The notes below the pieces were generated by a model. That model saw nothing but the letters and a program-made list of their open reading frames with translations. It did no database searches and was not told the DNA's origin. This document shows positions 55,713-64,000 of a stretch of DNA of 64,000 bases, in pieces. The position numbers were made by a program, and so were the translations under genes. The DNA lies in NCBI RefSeq assembly GCF_004803635.1, contig NZ_SSWX01000002.1, positions 1 through 64,000 of the forward strand, in the 5' to 3' direction. The DNA comes from Lampropedia aestuarii. Lineage in GTDB: Bacteria > Pseudomonadota > Gammaproteobacteria > Burkholderiales > Burkholderiaceae_C. Numbering within the stretch: the first letter of the stretch is position 1; each line of letters opens with the position of its first letter.

Positions 55713-57593
55713 CTAAGCGTTTTGGCAAACACGCAGTATTTCTGCGCCATAGGCATCGAGCTTTTTCTGCCCTACGCCAGAAATTTGGCTCAAAGCCCCC
55801 AAGCCCGCAGGATTCTCAGCGGCAATGCTGATCAAGGTCGCATCATTGAACACCACAAACGCGGGCAATTGATTTTGCTGGGCCACTTCACGGCGCCAGG
55901 CTTTGAGGGCGTCGAGCCGGCTGCGCGCCTCAGGCCCCAAAGACTCCAGCGCAGCTGAAGCAGGACGGCGCCCTGTCGATGTCGCCGTTTTGCGCATCCG
56001 GCCACGCCCGCTCGCAGCCACACGCTCAGACTCACGCAGGAAAACCTGAGCTTGCCCACTCAGCAAGGTTTTGGCCGCAGGGCCTAAACGCATGGTGTTA
56101 AAGGCCTGGGCATCGGCCACCACGGCATCGCGTGCGACCAGCTGGCGCACCACCGCGCCCCACTGCTGCTGGCTCAAACCCTCGCCAATGCCAAACGTGC
56201 TCAAACTCTGGTGCTCGTACTGCTGTACTTTGTCGGTCATTTTGCCGCGCAAAATATCAATCAAATGGCCGGCGCCAAAGTGCATATCGCTTTTTTGTTG
56301 CACGCGGTATATGCAGCTGAGAAACATCAGCGCGGCCTTGGTTGCATCCCAGGTCTTCGGTGGGTTCAGACAGTTGTCGCAGTTGCCGCAAGGCTTGGAA
56401 GGCTCATCGAAATACGCCAGCAGCCGCACACGCCGGCAATCGGTGGTCTCGGCCATTGCCAGCAAGGCATCGAGCTTGGTGCGCATGACCTGGCGATAGG
56501 CTTCGCTGGCCTGGCTTTGCGGATCATCGATCATGCGCCGCTGGTTGACCACATCGGCCAGGCCATAAGCCATCCAAGCGTCAGCGGCTTGGCCATCGCG
56601 CCCGGCGCGACCAGTTTCCTGGTAGTAGCCCTCGATGTTTTTGGGCATGTCCAAGTGCGCGACAAAGCGCACATCGGGCTTGTCGATGCCCATGCCAAAC
56701 GCAATCGTGGCAGTCATCACCAAACCTTCTTCGCGCAAAAACCGGTCTTGGTGCAATTGCCGCATCTCGGCCGGCAGGCCCGCATGGTAGGGCAAGGCAT
56801 TAATGCCCTGCTCTACCAACCACTGGGCGGTTTCCTCGACTTTTTTACGGCTTTGGCAATACACAATGCCTGCGTCGTCAGGATGTTCGTCTTCAATAAA
56901 GCGCAGCAATTGCTTGCGTGGGTCGGTTTTCTCCACCACCTGGTAACAAATATTGGGACGGTCAAAGCTGCTGACATACACCTGCGCCTCTTGCAGCTGC
57001 AAGCGCTCAATGATGTCTTCGCGTGTCACCGCATCGGCCGTGGCGGTGAGCGCCATGCGTGGCACCTGCGGGTAGCGCTGGTGCAGCAGCGCCAACTGGC
57101 GGTATTCGGGGCGGAAGTCATGGCCCCACTGGCTCACGCAATGGGCTTCATCAATCGCAAACAGCGCCAGCTGGCCCTTGCTGGCCAAATGGTCCAAAAA
57201 ATCCAAAAAATGGGGGGTCGTGATGCGCTCTGGCGCAGCATACAGCAGCGTGGTTTCACCATTTCTGGCGCGTTGCTGCACCGCCTGCACCTGCGCATAG
57301 TCCAGCGCCGAATGCAGGCAATCGGCGGCCACGCCAACCTCTTGCAAAGCCCGCACCTGGTCATACATCAAGGCGATCAAGGGCGAGACGACCACCGTCA
57401 AGCCTTGGCCATTGCTGCGTCTGGCAATCGCCGGAATTTGGTAGCACAGCGACTTGCCGCCGCCAGTGGGCATCAGCACCAGCGCGTCATCACCAGCAAT
57501 CGCGCCGCTGACAATATCAGCCTGCAAGCCTCGAAAGCGGGGATAGCCAAAAACTTGCTGCAGGATCTGCAGCGCTTGTTGAGAAGAATTCAC
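55713..57593 (-). CDS. recQ: ATP-dependent DNA helicase RecQ
   Basis: 626 residues. Superfamily 2 helicase motifs: [36 protein letters not shown] (0 and I), [34 protein letters not shown] (DEAH and aromatic loop), LTATAD, and GRAGRDG (VI). Then the zinc-binding RQC part with [22 protein letters not shown], the winged helix, and a C-terminal HRDC domain (about 545-620). Unwinds DNA 3'-5' in RecF-pathway repair. Standard length. Confidence 0.96.
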   Translation of the reverse strand: MNSSQQALQILQQVFGYPRFRGLQADIVSGAIAGDDALVLMPTGGGKSLCYQIPAIARRSNGQGLTVVVSPLIALMYDQVRALQEVGVAADCLHSALDYAQVQAVQQRARNGETTLLYAAPERITTPHFLDFLDHLASKGQLALFAIDEAHCVSQWGHDFRPEYRQLALLHQRYPQVPRMALTATADAVTREDIIERLQLQEAQVYVSSFDRPNICYQVVEKTDPRKQLLRFIEDEHPDDAGIVYCQSRKKVEETAQWLVEQGINALPYHAGLPAEMRQLHQDRFLREEGLVMTATIAFGMGIDKPDVRFVAHLDMPKNIEGYYQETGRAGRDGQAADAWMAYGLADVVNQRRMIDDPQSQASEAYRQVMRTKLDALLAMAETTDCRRVRLLAYFDEPSKPCGNCDNCLNPPKTWDATKAALMFLSCIYRVQQKSDMHFGAGHLIDILRGKMTDKVQQYEHQSLSTFGIGEGLSQQQWGAVVRQLVARDAVVADAQAFNTMRLGPAAKTLLSGQAQVFLRESERVAASGRGRMRKTATSTGRRPASAALESLGPEARSRLDALKAWRREVAQQNQLPAFVVFNDATLISIAAENPAGLGALSQISGVGQKKLDAYGAEILRVCQNA

Positions 57594-57783
57594 AAAAAAC
57601 CGAATGCAATAAAGCGCTGGAGATTCCCAAGCGCACTTTTAAATCATACAAATAAAGCCCGTGCAGCCTCTGGCAGGGCCGACAGGGCAAGCGCAGCCAC
57701 GGAGCTGGCAATCAATGCGCGCGCGCAGCCTTGGACCGAACGGCTGCCTGCCCACGCACCATAACGGCAGCTATCATAGTCCT

Positions 57784-57975
57784 TCATGATGGCCCTTGAT
57801 GCATTCTGGTCGCCGCCGCCAGCAGCATCTGCAGCGCCTGCACCAGGTGGGGGCAATCATGGCGCATAATCTCATGGCCTGTTTCGCGCATCCTGGAGAC
57901 ATCCTCTGCGCGCAGGCACATTCGCAAACTATCTCGGTTGCAGGTCTGCACGGATGTAGCGATGGCATGGCTCAT
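57784..57975 (-). CDS. possible small Cys/His-rich protein, 63 aa
   Basis: ATG at 57975; the ORF has no clear ribosome binding site. The product begins MSHAIATSVQTCNRDSLRMC and has further Cys/His/Met (HEIMRHDCPHL, MHQGPS), a pattern reminiscent of the four-helix copper-binding proteins but too short and lacking most of their Cys. It may be a decayed copy or a chance ORF. Low confidence. Confidence 0.3.
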   Translation of the reverse strand: MSHAIATSVQTCNRDSLRMCLRAEDVSRMRETGHEIMRHDCPHLVQALQMLLAAATRMHQGPS

Positions 57976-58049
57976 AGCAGCAGTGCGTCCGTGCATTCAA
58001 TTCAGCGCTCAACCGCCCTCGAACGCATTGCACAAGGACGACTGCAGCC

Positions 58050-58395
58050 ATGACTTATCTCGCGACGCTCGAGTCCATCGTCATCCCTATGATTGCCCCC
58101 GTGGCACGGACCTGCGCCCACATCACCCACGGCCGTCTTGCCGCAAGCAGCAGCCACCTGTCGGACTTGCCCACCCGTTGGCGTGTATTTGGCACGCGCA
58201 AACATCGGCTTCAACCTGGCCTGCATCGCCATGGGCATATGCGCTGGCGCAGCCTTACGAAAAAAAGCGGGCATTGAACGTTTATGGCGCAATGCACGTG
58301 CCGCCTCAATCCTGGCGCCGACCTCGGATCTCCTACCTGCGCCCATTGGCACAGCACTCTGCGATGCCGAGGCAGAACAACAGGCACCGTCTTAA
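58050..58395 (+). pseudogene. decayed acyl-CoA dehydrogenase-like gene fragment
   Basis: Two frames hold pieces matching the C-terminal half of the intact gene at 60570-61685. From 58050 the peptide MTYLATL, then CAHITHGRLAASSSHLSDLPT, matches MPYFATL and IAHITASRFAESGSALADLPT. After a frameshift near 58180 the second frame reads YLARA (matching YLAKA) and then, after loss of about 40 residues, CAGAALRKKAGIERLWRNAR and ILAPTSDLLPAPIGTALCD (matching CGGAAFRKELGIERLFRDAR and VMAPTSDVLFDKIGTLLCD). So it is a diverged, broken paralogue of the downstream gene. The 5' half is not recognisable. Confidence 0.8.
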
Positions 58396-58451
58396 GAGCC
58401 TGTTCACAACCGCTACGCAATCCGCGGAGTGATTTTGAGCAAGCTCATCAA
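58392..58451. repeat. short copy of the MITE-like repeat upstream of the PhnD-like gene
   Basis: Left end TTAAGAGCCTGTTCACAAC (58392-58410) and a degraded right end GATTTTGAGCAAGCTC (58431-58446), with 20 bases of the usual CGCTACGCAATCCGCGG spacer. It follows the pseudogene stop immediately and covers the GTG codon at 58429 that would otherwise extend the next gene. Confidence 0.65.
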
Positions 58452-58506
58452 CCATCTCCCACGCAGCATGCATGCCTGGCATGCCCCCTCAACCACACTG
58501 ACTACG

Positions 58507-59370
58507 ATGCACACCTCTGCTTATATTCTTGGCGCCGTCGCCTACGCCCCCAAAGTCATCACGATCTGGGAAGGCTTTAAAACCTATTTGGCCGAGCGCG
58601 ACTTTGCCATCGACTTCATTCTGTACTCCAACTACGAAACCCAAGCCGAGGCGATGATTGCTGGCGACATCCAATTCGCCTGGAACTCGCCACTGGCCTG
58701 GGTGCGCACCGAGCGCCTGGCCCGCGCGCAAGGCCGGCAAGCGGGCGTGGTCGTGATGCGTGACACCGATATCGACCTGCAATCGGTGCTGGTAGTTAAA
58801 GCCGAGAGTGCTCTCAACAACCTGGCCGATTTACGCGGCCAGACCGTGGGGTTTGGAGCAATCGACTCACCACAAGCCACGCTGATTCCGCTGGACCATA
58901 TGCAGCATGTCGGCGGCCTGCAACCCCATAAGGACTTCAGCGTACGCCGCTTTGATGTGCTGGGCGGCAAACATGGCGACCACATCGGTGGTGAACGTCT
59001 GGCCGCAGCGGCCATGCTCAAAGGCGAGATTGCCGCCAGCTGGATGATTGCCAAGAACTACAGGGCTTTTGCCAACGAAGGCCTGCTGCCAGCAGGCGCA
59101 ACACGTGTGCTGGACTCTACCGGTTTGTACGACCACTGCATTATGAGCGCAGCACCTGGTGTGGATGCGGCCGTCAGCCAGCGCTTTGGCGATTTGCTGC
59201 TGGCGATGGACTGGAATGATCCACCAGTGCGCGCCTTACTCGAACTCGAAGGTCTCAAGCAATGGCAGCCCGCGCGCACAGAAGGCTTTGCACTGCTGGA
59301 ACGTGCAGCGACTGAACAAGGTTTCTACGATGAACAAGGCCGCATTGTTGCCCAAGACTATCGCTATTGA
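58507..59370 (+). CDS. PhnD-like substrate-binding protein without visible signal peptide
   Basis: 287 residues from ATG 58507; GTG 58429 and ATG 58468 are other in-frame starts, but the first lies in the repeat and none adds a proper signal peptide. Type II periplasmic-binding fold of the PhnD/phosphonate group: AYAPKVITIWEGFKTYL, FILYSNYETQAEAMIAGDIQFAWNSPLAWV, VVMRDTDIDLQSVLVVK, LRGQTVGFGAIDSPQATLIPL. No permease or ATPase gene is near, and the neighbours are enzymes, so it may act as a cytoplasmic ligand-binding or catalytic protein. Overlaps the next gene by 41 bases. Confidence 0.78.
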   Translation: MHTSAYILGAVAYAPKVITIWEGFKTYLAERDFAIDFILYSNYETQAEAMIAGDIQFAWNSPLAWVRTERLARAQGRQAGVVVMRDTDIDLQSVLVVKAESALNNLADLRGQTVGFGAIDSPQATLIPLDHMQHVGGLQPHKDFSVRRFDVLGGKHGDHIGGERLAAAAMLKGEIAASWMIAKNYRAFANEGLLPAGATRVLDSTGLYDHCIMSAAPGVDAAVSQRFGDLLLAMDWNDPPVRALLELEGLKQWQPARTEGFALLERAATEQGFYDEQGRIVAQDYRY

Positions 59371-60544
59371 ATCGCTGGGCTTTGATGCGGGCGCACATTT
59401 GCTGGTCAAACATGCTTTGACCGGCTTGGCCCCAGGCCAAAGTCTGCGCGTCACCAGCCAAGTACCAGGCTGGCAAGCCTTGCTTGCCGCATGGGCGCGC
59501 AGCCAGGGTCACCCACTGCAGTGGGAGCCGGGGCAGCAAGCGGCTTTGCTGCAAACAGGCAGCGCAGAAGCCGGCCGATGGCGCGATGCAGCCCACACCG
59601 GCCATGCCAACCCCAGACTGGACGGCGCGGTACTGGAACACGCACCAGCCGGTTGGGGACTGGCTGCACGCGGCGCGCGCGTCGAAGCCGGCGGGCCGCA
59701 ATGGCATTTTCAACTCGACCACAAACAAGACTTCTGGACCGACAGCGCCGCCGACCTCTACGCCCAGGCCGTGCAAGCACAATGGAATCCGGATACCGCG
59801 CTGGACTGGGATGTGGTGCTGGACCACCCGCCTGAAATCGAAGCGGCCGTCGTACAAGTCATGACCTATATGATCGAGAACGAAAATGCGGCCTTGCTGG
59901 TGCCGGCGCGTTTTCTGGGCCAGCTGCATCCGCACTACCGCGAAATGCAAGCGGCGCTGGCCATGCAAGTGGCCGATGAAGCCCGCCATATCGAGGTGTT
60001 CACGCGCCGCGTACGACTGGGTGGCTCAGAGCCTGCACTGTCCACCGCAGGTGGGCAAACCTCACTCAAAAGCCTGCTAGACGAGCCTGATTTTTCGATT
60101 GCCAGCTTCTTGCTGTCGGTGCTGGGTGAGGGCACGTTCGTTAACCTCTTGCAGTTTTTGCAGGCCTACGCGCCCGACCCCCTGACGCGTGCAATGTGCC
60201 GTTTGGCCGCGCGCGATGAAGCTCGCCACGTCGCCTTAGGCATGTCTCACCTGCTTTACCGCTTGCACAGCGAGCCCGCATTGCGCAGCCGCTTGGCGCA
60301 AGCCGTTGAAGCACGCCACGACCTACTGGCCGGCAGTGCAGGTCTGAACGAAGAAGTGTTTGACTCGCTGATTCTGATTGGCGCTGGCGCGCTGGCCCCG
60401 GCTGCAATCCACACAGGTTTTGAACGTGTGCAGCAGCTGGTGCGCGACATGGGCGATGGCCGTTTTACGCGCCTATTGCGGCTTGGCTTTGAGCGCGACG
60501 AAGCCGAGCGCCTGTCTGCGCTGCACACCCGCAACTTCATGTGA
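59330..60544 (+). CDS. TusA-like domain fused to a ferritin-like diiron domain
   Basis: 404 residues. Residues 9-70 look like a TusA/SirA sulfur-carrier domain (IESLGFDAGAHLLVKHALTGLAPGQSLRV in line with TusA LDALGLRCPEPVMMV), but the catalytic CP pair is AG. A linker (75-130) leads to a ferritin-like four-helix domain with diiron ligands: Glu183/185 in MIENENAA, Glu217-x-x-His220 in DEARHIE, Glu267 in GEGTF, and Glu297-x-x-His300 in DEARH. That points to an O2-using oxidase or oxygenase. ATG 59330 overlaps the preceding gene. No function is known to me. Confidence 0.8.
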   Translation: MNKAALLPKTIAIESLGFDAGAHLLVKHALTGLAPGQSLRVTSQVPGWQALLAAWARSQGHPLQWEPGQQAALLQTGSAEAGRWRDAAHTGHANPRLDGAVLEHAPAGWGLAARGARVEAGGPQWHFQLDHKQDFWTDSAADLYAQAVQAQWNPDTALDWDVVLDHPPEIEAAVVQVMTYMIENENAALLVPARFLGQLHPHYREMQAALAMQVADEARHIEVFTRRVRLGGSEPALSTAGGQTSLKSLLDEPDFSIASFLLSVLGEGTFVNLLQFLQAYAPDPLTRAMCRLAARDEARHVALGMSHLLYRLHSEPALRSRLAQAVEARHDLLAGSAGLNEEVFDSLILIGAGALAPAAIHTGFERVQQLVRDMGDGRFTRLLRLGFERDEAERLSALHTRNFM

Positions 60545-60569
60545 ACACCCAAAAAATGGATAGACGACG

Positions 60570-61685
60570 ATGACTGTTTTAGAGCAACTCGAACCCATCA
60601 TGCGCGAGCTGATCGCACCGCAAGCCATGCACACCGACCGCAGCGCCAGCTACCCGCGCGACGCGCTGCAGGCGTTGGGCCAAGCTGGTTTATTGGGACT
60701 GATCAGCAACCCCACAGTCGGCGGCTTGGGCCACGGCTTACCAGAGGCCGTGCAAGTGGTCGAGCGCATTGCCCAGGACTGCCCCTGCACGGCGATGGTG
60801 CTGACGATGCATTACTGCGGCACAGCCTACATCGAACCACTGGGCCCGCTGGCGGTCCGCCAGGCGATTGCAGCGGGCGAGCACATCACGACGCTGGCCG
60901 TATCCGAGACCGCCACGCGCAGCCACATCTGGGCAATGACCAGTGAAGCCGCAGCGCAAAGCGATGGGCGCGTGCTGATCTCCGGTGAAAAAAGCATGAT
61001 TACCTCTGCTGGCCAGGCCGACTCCTACGTCTGGACCACGCGTGCGATGCAGGGTCAAGGCAATACCTTGTGGCTGCTGAACGCCAAAGACGCCGGCTTT
61101 AGCGTGCCACGCCCCTTCGATGGCCTGGGTCTGCGTGGCAACTACTCGGCCCCAATCAGCGCCCAGCAAGTGCCAACCAGCTTGGCCAGCCGCTTGGGCG
61201 AAGATGGCCAGGCCGAGCCGCTCAAAGCCCAGTACCTGATGCCGTATTTCGCCACCTTGATTGCCACGACCTCCATCGGCTTGATGCAAGGCATTTTGCG
61301 CCGCGCGATTGCCCATATCACTGCCAGCCGATTTGCCGAAAGCGGCAGCGCGCTGGCCGATCTGCCCACAATCCGCGCTTATTTGGCCAAAGCCCAACTC
61401 AAGGCCGAGCAGGCCCGCTTGCTGCGCGACGACACTGTGGCCGCGGTGCTGGCAGCGCGTGCAGACAAAGGCATGCGGCTGCTACAAGTCAAAGCCGCCG
61501 CCGCAGAGGCGGCGCTGGAAGTGTCTGATACGGCGATGCGCATATGTGGAGGCGCGGCGTTTCGCAAAGAACTGGGCATTGAGCGCTTGTTCCGCGATGC
61601 CCGCGCCGCCTGCGTGATGGCGCCAACCAGCGATGTGCTGTTTGACAAGATCGGCACGCTGCTGTGTGATAGTCCCACCTCTTGA
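60570..61685 (+). CDS. acyl-CoA dehydrogenase-like flavoprotein lacking the catalytic Glu
   Basis: 371 residues with the three domains of the acyl-CoA dehydrogenase fold: helical N-terminus (ELIAPQAMHTDRSASYPRDALQALGQAGLLGL), beta domain (TTLAVSETATRSHIW, EKSMITSAGQADSYVWTTRA), C-terminal helices (CGGAAFRKELGIERLFRDARAACVMAPTSD). In classic enzymes the last motif reads RDAKIYQIYEGTS with the catalytic Glu; here that position is Ala351 (APTSD). This is the pattern of flavin monooxygenase-like members such as the DszC/SfnB group. 25 bases after the diiron gene and 9 before selD: one operon. Confidence 0.85.
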   Translation: MTVLEQLEPIMRELIAPQAMHTDRSASYPRDALQALGQAGLLGLISNPTVGGLGHGLPEAVQVVERIAQDCPCTAMVLTMHYCGTAYIEPLGPLAVRQAIAAGEHITTLAVSETATRSHIWAMTSEAAAQSDGRVLISGEKSMITSAGQADSYVWTTRAMQGQGNTLWLLNAKDAGFSVPRPFDGLGLRGNYSAPISAQQVPTSLASRLGEDGQAEPLKAQYLMPYFATLIATTSIGLMQGILRRAIAHITASRFAESGSALADLPTIRAYLAKAQLKAEQARLLRDDTVAAVLAARADKGMRLLQVKAAAAEAALEVSDTAMRICGGAAFRKELGIERLFRDARAACVMAPTSDVLFDKIGTLLCDSPTS

Positions 61686-61694
61686 TTGCACGCT

Positions 61695-62774
61695 ATGAAC
61701 TCTACCCCCTCCTCCAACGCATCCTCCCCACGCCTGACCTCGCTATCGCACGGCGGTGGCTGCGGCTGCAAAATCGCCCCCGGCGTGCTCAGCAGCCTGC
61801 TGGCCCAAAGCAGCCTGCCCAAAGCCTTTTACGAACACCTGTTAGTCGGCACCGAAACCGCCGACGATGCTGCGGTCTACCAAATCAACGAACAACAGGC
61901 GATTGTCGCAACCACCGACTTTTTCATGCCCATCGTCGACGATCCGTTTGACTTTGGCCGCATCGCCGCCACCAATGCCTTGTCTGATATTTACGCCATG
62001 GGCGCAACGCCCTTGTTTGCACTGGCCATTGTTGGCATGCCAATCAATGTGCTGCCGCACACCGTGATTGCGAAGATCCTCGAAGGCGGTGAGTCAGTCT
62101 GCCGCGATGCCGGCATTCCGCTCGCAGGTGGGCATTCCATCGATTCGGTGGAACCCATTTATGGACTGGTAGGCATTGGCATCGTCAACCCGGCCCAGCT
62201 CAAACGCAATGCCAGCGCCCAGGCTGGCGATGTACTGATTCTAGGCAAACCGCTGGGTGTAGGCATTTTGTCTGCGGCCTTGAAAAAGAACATTCTGGAT
62301 GAAGCAGGCTACGCCGCAATGATCGCAGCCACCACCCAGCTCAACCGTCCAGGCAGCAGCCTTGCTGGGCTCGAAGGGGTGCACGCGCTCACCGACGTCA
62401 CCGGCTTTGGCCTGCTGGGCCACAGCCTGGAGCTGGCACGCGGCGCAGGCCTGACGGCAGAAATCGACAGCACCGCCTTGCGCCTGCTGCCACAGGTGCT
62501 TGAGCTCGCAGAACAAGGCATCATCACTGGCGCGTCTGGCCGCAACTGGCAGTCGTATGGCAGCCAGGTCGAGCTGTCAGCCCGTATTCAACGAGAAGGC
62601 AGTGGTGCAACCCAGGGCATTTTGACCGACCCGCAAACCTCGGGTGGACTGCTGGTGGCCTGCGCGCCAGAAGCGGCTCAGCACGTCTTGGAACTCTTTG
62701 CACAGCAAGGTTTTCAAGATGCCGCTATCGTCGGGCGCATGGTGGCAGGAGATGCCAAGGTCGTGGTGCGATAA
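61695..62774 (+). CDS. selD: selenide, water dikinase (selenophosphate synthase)
   Basis: 359 residues from ATG 61695. Makes selenophosphate from selenide and ATP, the Se donor for selenocysteine tRNA and selenouridine. Active-site SHGGGCGCKIAP contains Cys where other organisms have selenocysteine, and the Lys. ATP-binding DDAAVYQIN, TTDFFMPIVDDPFDFGRIAATNALSDIYAMGA, GGHSID, LTDVTGFGLLGHSLE, LTDPQTSGGLL are all present. Last of four co-oriented genes; fdhD nearby fits use in a selenocysteine formate dehydrogenase. Confidence 0.96.
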   Translation: MNSTPSSNASSPRLTSLSHGGGCGCKIAPGVLSSLLAQSSLPKAFYEHLLVGTETADDAAVYQINEQQAIVATTDFFMPIVDDPFDFGRIAATNALSDIYAMGATPLFALAIVGMPINVLPHTVIAKILEGGESVCRDAGIPLAGGHSIDSVEPIYGLVGIGIVNPAQLKRNASAQAGDVLILGKPLGVGILSAALKKNILDEAGYAAMIAATTQLNRPGSSLAGLEGVHALTDVTGFGLLGHSLELARGAGLTAEIDSTALRLLPQVLELAEQGIITGASGRNWQSYGSQVELSARIQREGSGATQGILTDPQTSGGLLVACAPEAAQHVLELFAQQGFQDAAIVGRMVAGDAKVVVR

Positions 62775-62820
62775 ACTGCACCCCGCTCTTAGCTCTCAGC
62801 CCCCAATTGCATAAAGCCAT

Positions 62821-62843
62821 GCAAGCCGGTCCGGCTTGCTTTC
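62821..62843 (+). terminator. hairpin after selD
   Basis: GCAAGCC (62821-62827) pairs with GGCTTGC (62833-62839) around a 5-base loop, followed by TTTCCTATTTCTT. It ends the selD operon shortly before the next ribosome binding site (AAGGAG). Confidence 0.6.
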
Positions 62844-62864
62844 CTATTTCTTCAAGGAGTCACC

Positions 62865-63491
62865 ATGAAATTGACGAGTCAAAGCATTCAAGACGGCCAG
62901 CCGATTGCTGGCGAGTTCGCGTTTGCCGTGCCCGATGCTAGCAACCACGTCGCGCTGTCGAGCAACCGCAACCCGCACCTGGCTTGGAGCGATGTGCCGG
63001 CTGGCACGCAATCGTTTGTCGTGGTCTGCCATGACCCTGATGTACCCAGCAAAGGCGATGACGTCAACCAAGAAGGCAAAACCGTGCCCGCCGATTTGCC
63101 CCGCGTTGATTTCTACCACTGGCTGCTATTGGATATTCCAGCTGCGACCACCGAAATCCAAGCTGGCAGCCAGGCAGATGGTGTAATTGCTCGCGGCAAA
63201 AGTGGTCCTGCAGCGCCGCATGGCCTGCGCCACGGCATCAATGACTACACCGGCTGGTTTGCCGGCGATGCGCAAATGGGTGGCCAGTATTTTGGCTACG
63301 ACGGTCCTTGCCCACCATGGAACGACTCGATCGTGCACCGCTATATTTTCACCGTCTACGCGCTGGCCACACCTACGCTGCAGGTTGAAGGCGAGCTCAA
63401 CGGCGCCAATGTCAAAGCCGCATTGGCCAAAGCCCAGGTGCTGGGCCAGGCCAGCATCACTGGCACTTACAGCCTCAATACCGCACTGTAA
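62865..63491 (+). CDS. YbhB/YbcL-family PEBP (Raf kinase inhibitor-like) protein
   Basis: 208 residues with a strong AAGGAG box. PEBP fold: HLAWSDVPAGTQSFVVVCHDPDVP, DFYHWLLLDIPA (anion-binding His), GKSGPAAPHGLRHGINDYTGWF, GQYFGYDGPCPPWNDSIVHRYIFTVYAL. Bacterial members have no clear physiological role; they bind anionic ligands and may modulate proteases or kinases. No signal peptide, so cytoplasmic. It converges with fdhD with 3 bases between the stops. Confidence 0.92.
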   Translation: MKLTSQSIQDGQPIAGEFAFAVPDASNHVALSSNRNPHLAWSDVPAGTQSFVVVCHDPDVPSKGDDVNQEGKTVPADLPRVDFYHWLLLDIPAATTEIQAGSQADGVIARGKSGPAAPHGLRHGINDYTGWFAGDAQMGGQYFGYDGPCPPWNDSIVHRYIFTVYALATPTLQVEGELNGANVKAALAKAQVLGQASITGTYSLNTAL

Positions 63492-63494
63492 GTT

Positions 63495-64000
63495 CTATAG
63501 TGTGTAGCGCACCGCCCGTGGTGCGCGCACCAGCCCCCACAATTGCAAACCTGCTGTTTTGGCCACTTGAATCGCCAACGACGTGGGGGCAGAAATCGTC
63601 GCCAACAAGGGAATGCCCAAGCGCGAGCATTTGCGCACCAGCTCATAGCTGGCGCGGCTGGACATCACGACAAACCCCTCATCTGGCCAAGGCTGGCCAT
63701 GCAAGCCCAGCGCCCGCTCAGGGTGCGAAGCACGTGCAGCCAAAGCCTGCGCACGCGCGCCCAACAGCTTGTCCAAGGCATTGTGGCGGCCCACATCTTC
63801 ATATACCGCAATCAATTCACCCTCCGGGCTGGCGAAGCCTGCGGCGTGCACGGCCCCAGTCGCCTTGTTCAAATGCTGCTGCGCTGGCATCGCAGCCATG
63901 GCCTTGAACAGCGTTAGAACATCGACCTGCGCCAACCAAGCGGGGCGTTGCTGCTGGGGTGGCAGCATATCCAAGGCCTGCAAATTGTCGATACCGCAGA
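63495..64000 (-). CDS. fdhD: formate dehydrogenase accessory sulfurtransferase FdhD (N-terminally cut by window end)
   Basis: The C-terminal 168 residues are visible; the frame continues to the window end, where CGIDNLQALDM fits the part just after the FdhD CxxCG motif. Conserved pieces are FASPEGELIAVYEDVGRHNALDKLLGA, VVMSSRASYELVRKCSRLGIPLLATISAPTSLA and IQVAKTAGLQLWG. FdhD moves sulfur from the cysteine desulfurase to the molybdenum cofactor of formate dehydrogenase. Placement beside selD suggests that a formate dehydrogenase is encoded nearby. Confidence 0.93.
   Translation of the reverse strand, partial: CGIDNLQALDMLPPQQQRPAWLAQVDVLTLFKAMAAMPAQQHLNKATGAVHAAGFASPEGELIAVYEDVGRHNALDKLLGARAQALAARASHPERALGLHGQPWPDEGFVVMSSRASYELVRKCSRLGIPLLATISAPTSLAIQVAKTAGLQLWGLVRAPRAVRYTL

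Noticed and set aside
56211-57764. Long plus-strand open frame of 517 codons
   Set aside because: It is antisense to recQ, whose helicase motifs are complete; the frame is a by-product of GC-rich codon use.

Overview
The window looks like chromosome of a betaproteobacterium of the order Burkholderiales, probably Comamonadaceae. Support comes from the IPTL-CTERM type sorting tail at the left edge, a DUF4148 protein, a branched-chain 2-oxoacid dehydrogenase operon very close to the Pseudomonas/Burkholderiales type, RppH with a long C-terminal tail, and dapA followed by bamC. Base composition is moderately GC-rich. Genus and species cannot be fixed from the sequence. No rRNA, tRNA, CRISPR array or complete insertion sequence was seen.

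Layout. 1-1.7 kb: the end of a cell-surface protein gene, then a short run of phage-type genes ending with an excisionase-like HTH protein. 1.7-12.7 kb: core genes (xthA, ettA, rhlE, a PaeA/YtfL-type exporter, a phosphoesterase, a lytic transglycosylase, proS, rppH). 12.8-15.7 kb: a His-rich heavy-metal ATPase and its divergent CadR/PbrR-type MerR regulator, with a readable operator. 15.8-18.5 kb: an Mla-like lipid transport cluster (permease, MCE protein, lipoprotein) with no ATPase gene. 18.6-31.3 kb: dut, a SlyB-type lipoprotein, SlyD, RoxA, DoxX, DUF4148, a CRP-family regulator divergent from a membrane ferredoxin-cyclase fusion, an Ala-rich lipoprotein, the dapA-bamC-MBL operon and an MFS carrier. 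31.6-36.6 kb: the bkd operon (E1 alpha, E1 beta, E2, E3). 36.8-39.5 kb: a membrane-anchored family 3 glycosidase coupled to a small ORF, and a GNAT-Rnk fusion. 39.6-44.5 kb: hisB-H-A-(epimerase)-F-I-E. 44.9-48.5 kb: two tandem paralogous lipoproteins of unknown function. 48.7-57.6 kb: an RND pump with its adaptor, a diguanylate cyclase, rlmB and recQ. 57.6-64 kb: a decayed acyl-CoA dehydrogenase copy, then an apparent operon of a PhnD-like binding protein, a TusA-like/ferritin-like fusion, an acyl-CoA dehydrogenase-like flavoprotein and selD, then a PEBP protein and the start-truncated fdhD.

Two things stand out. First, a dispersed non-coding repeat family with inverted ends and a strongly folding core has two long copies (8196-8467 and 23569-23733) and about seven short or solo copies in 64 kb. 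It sits in intergenic regions, including inside the Mla cluster and between the CRP regulator and the cyclase. Second, the uncharacterised oxidative cassette directly upstream of selD carries a TusA-like domain without its cysteine and a flavoprotein without the usual catalytic glutamate, which suggests an unknown selenium- or sulfur-related reaction. Gene calls rest on recognised motifs and remembered family sequences; no database search was run.
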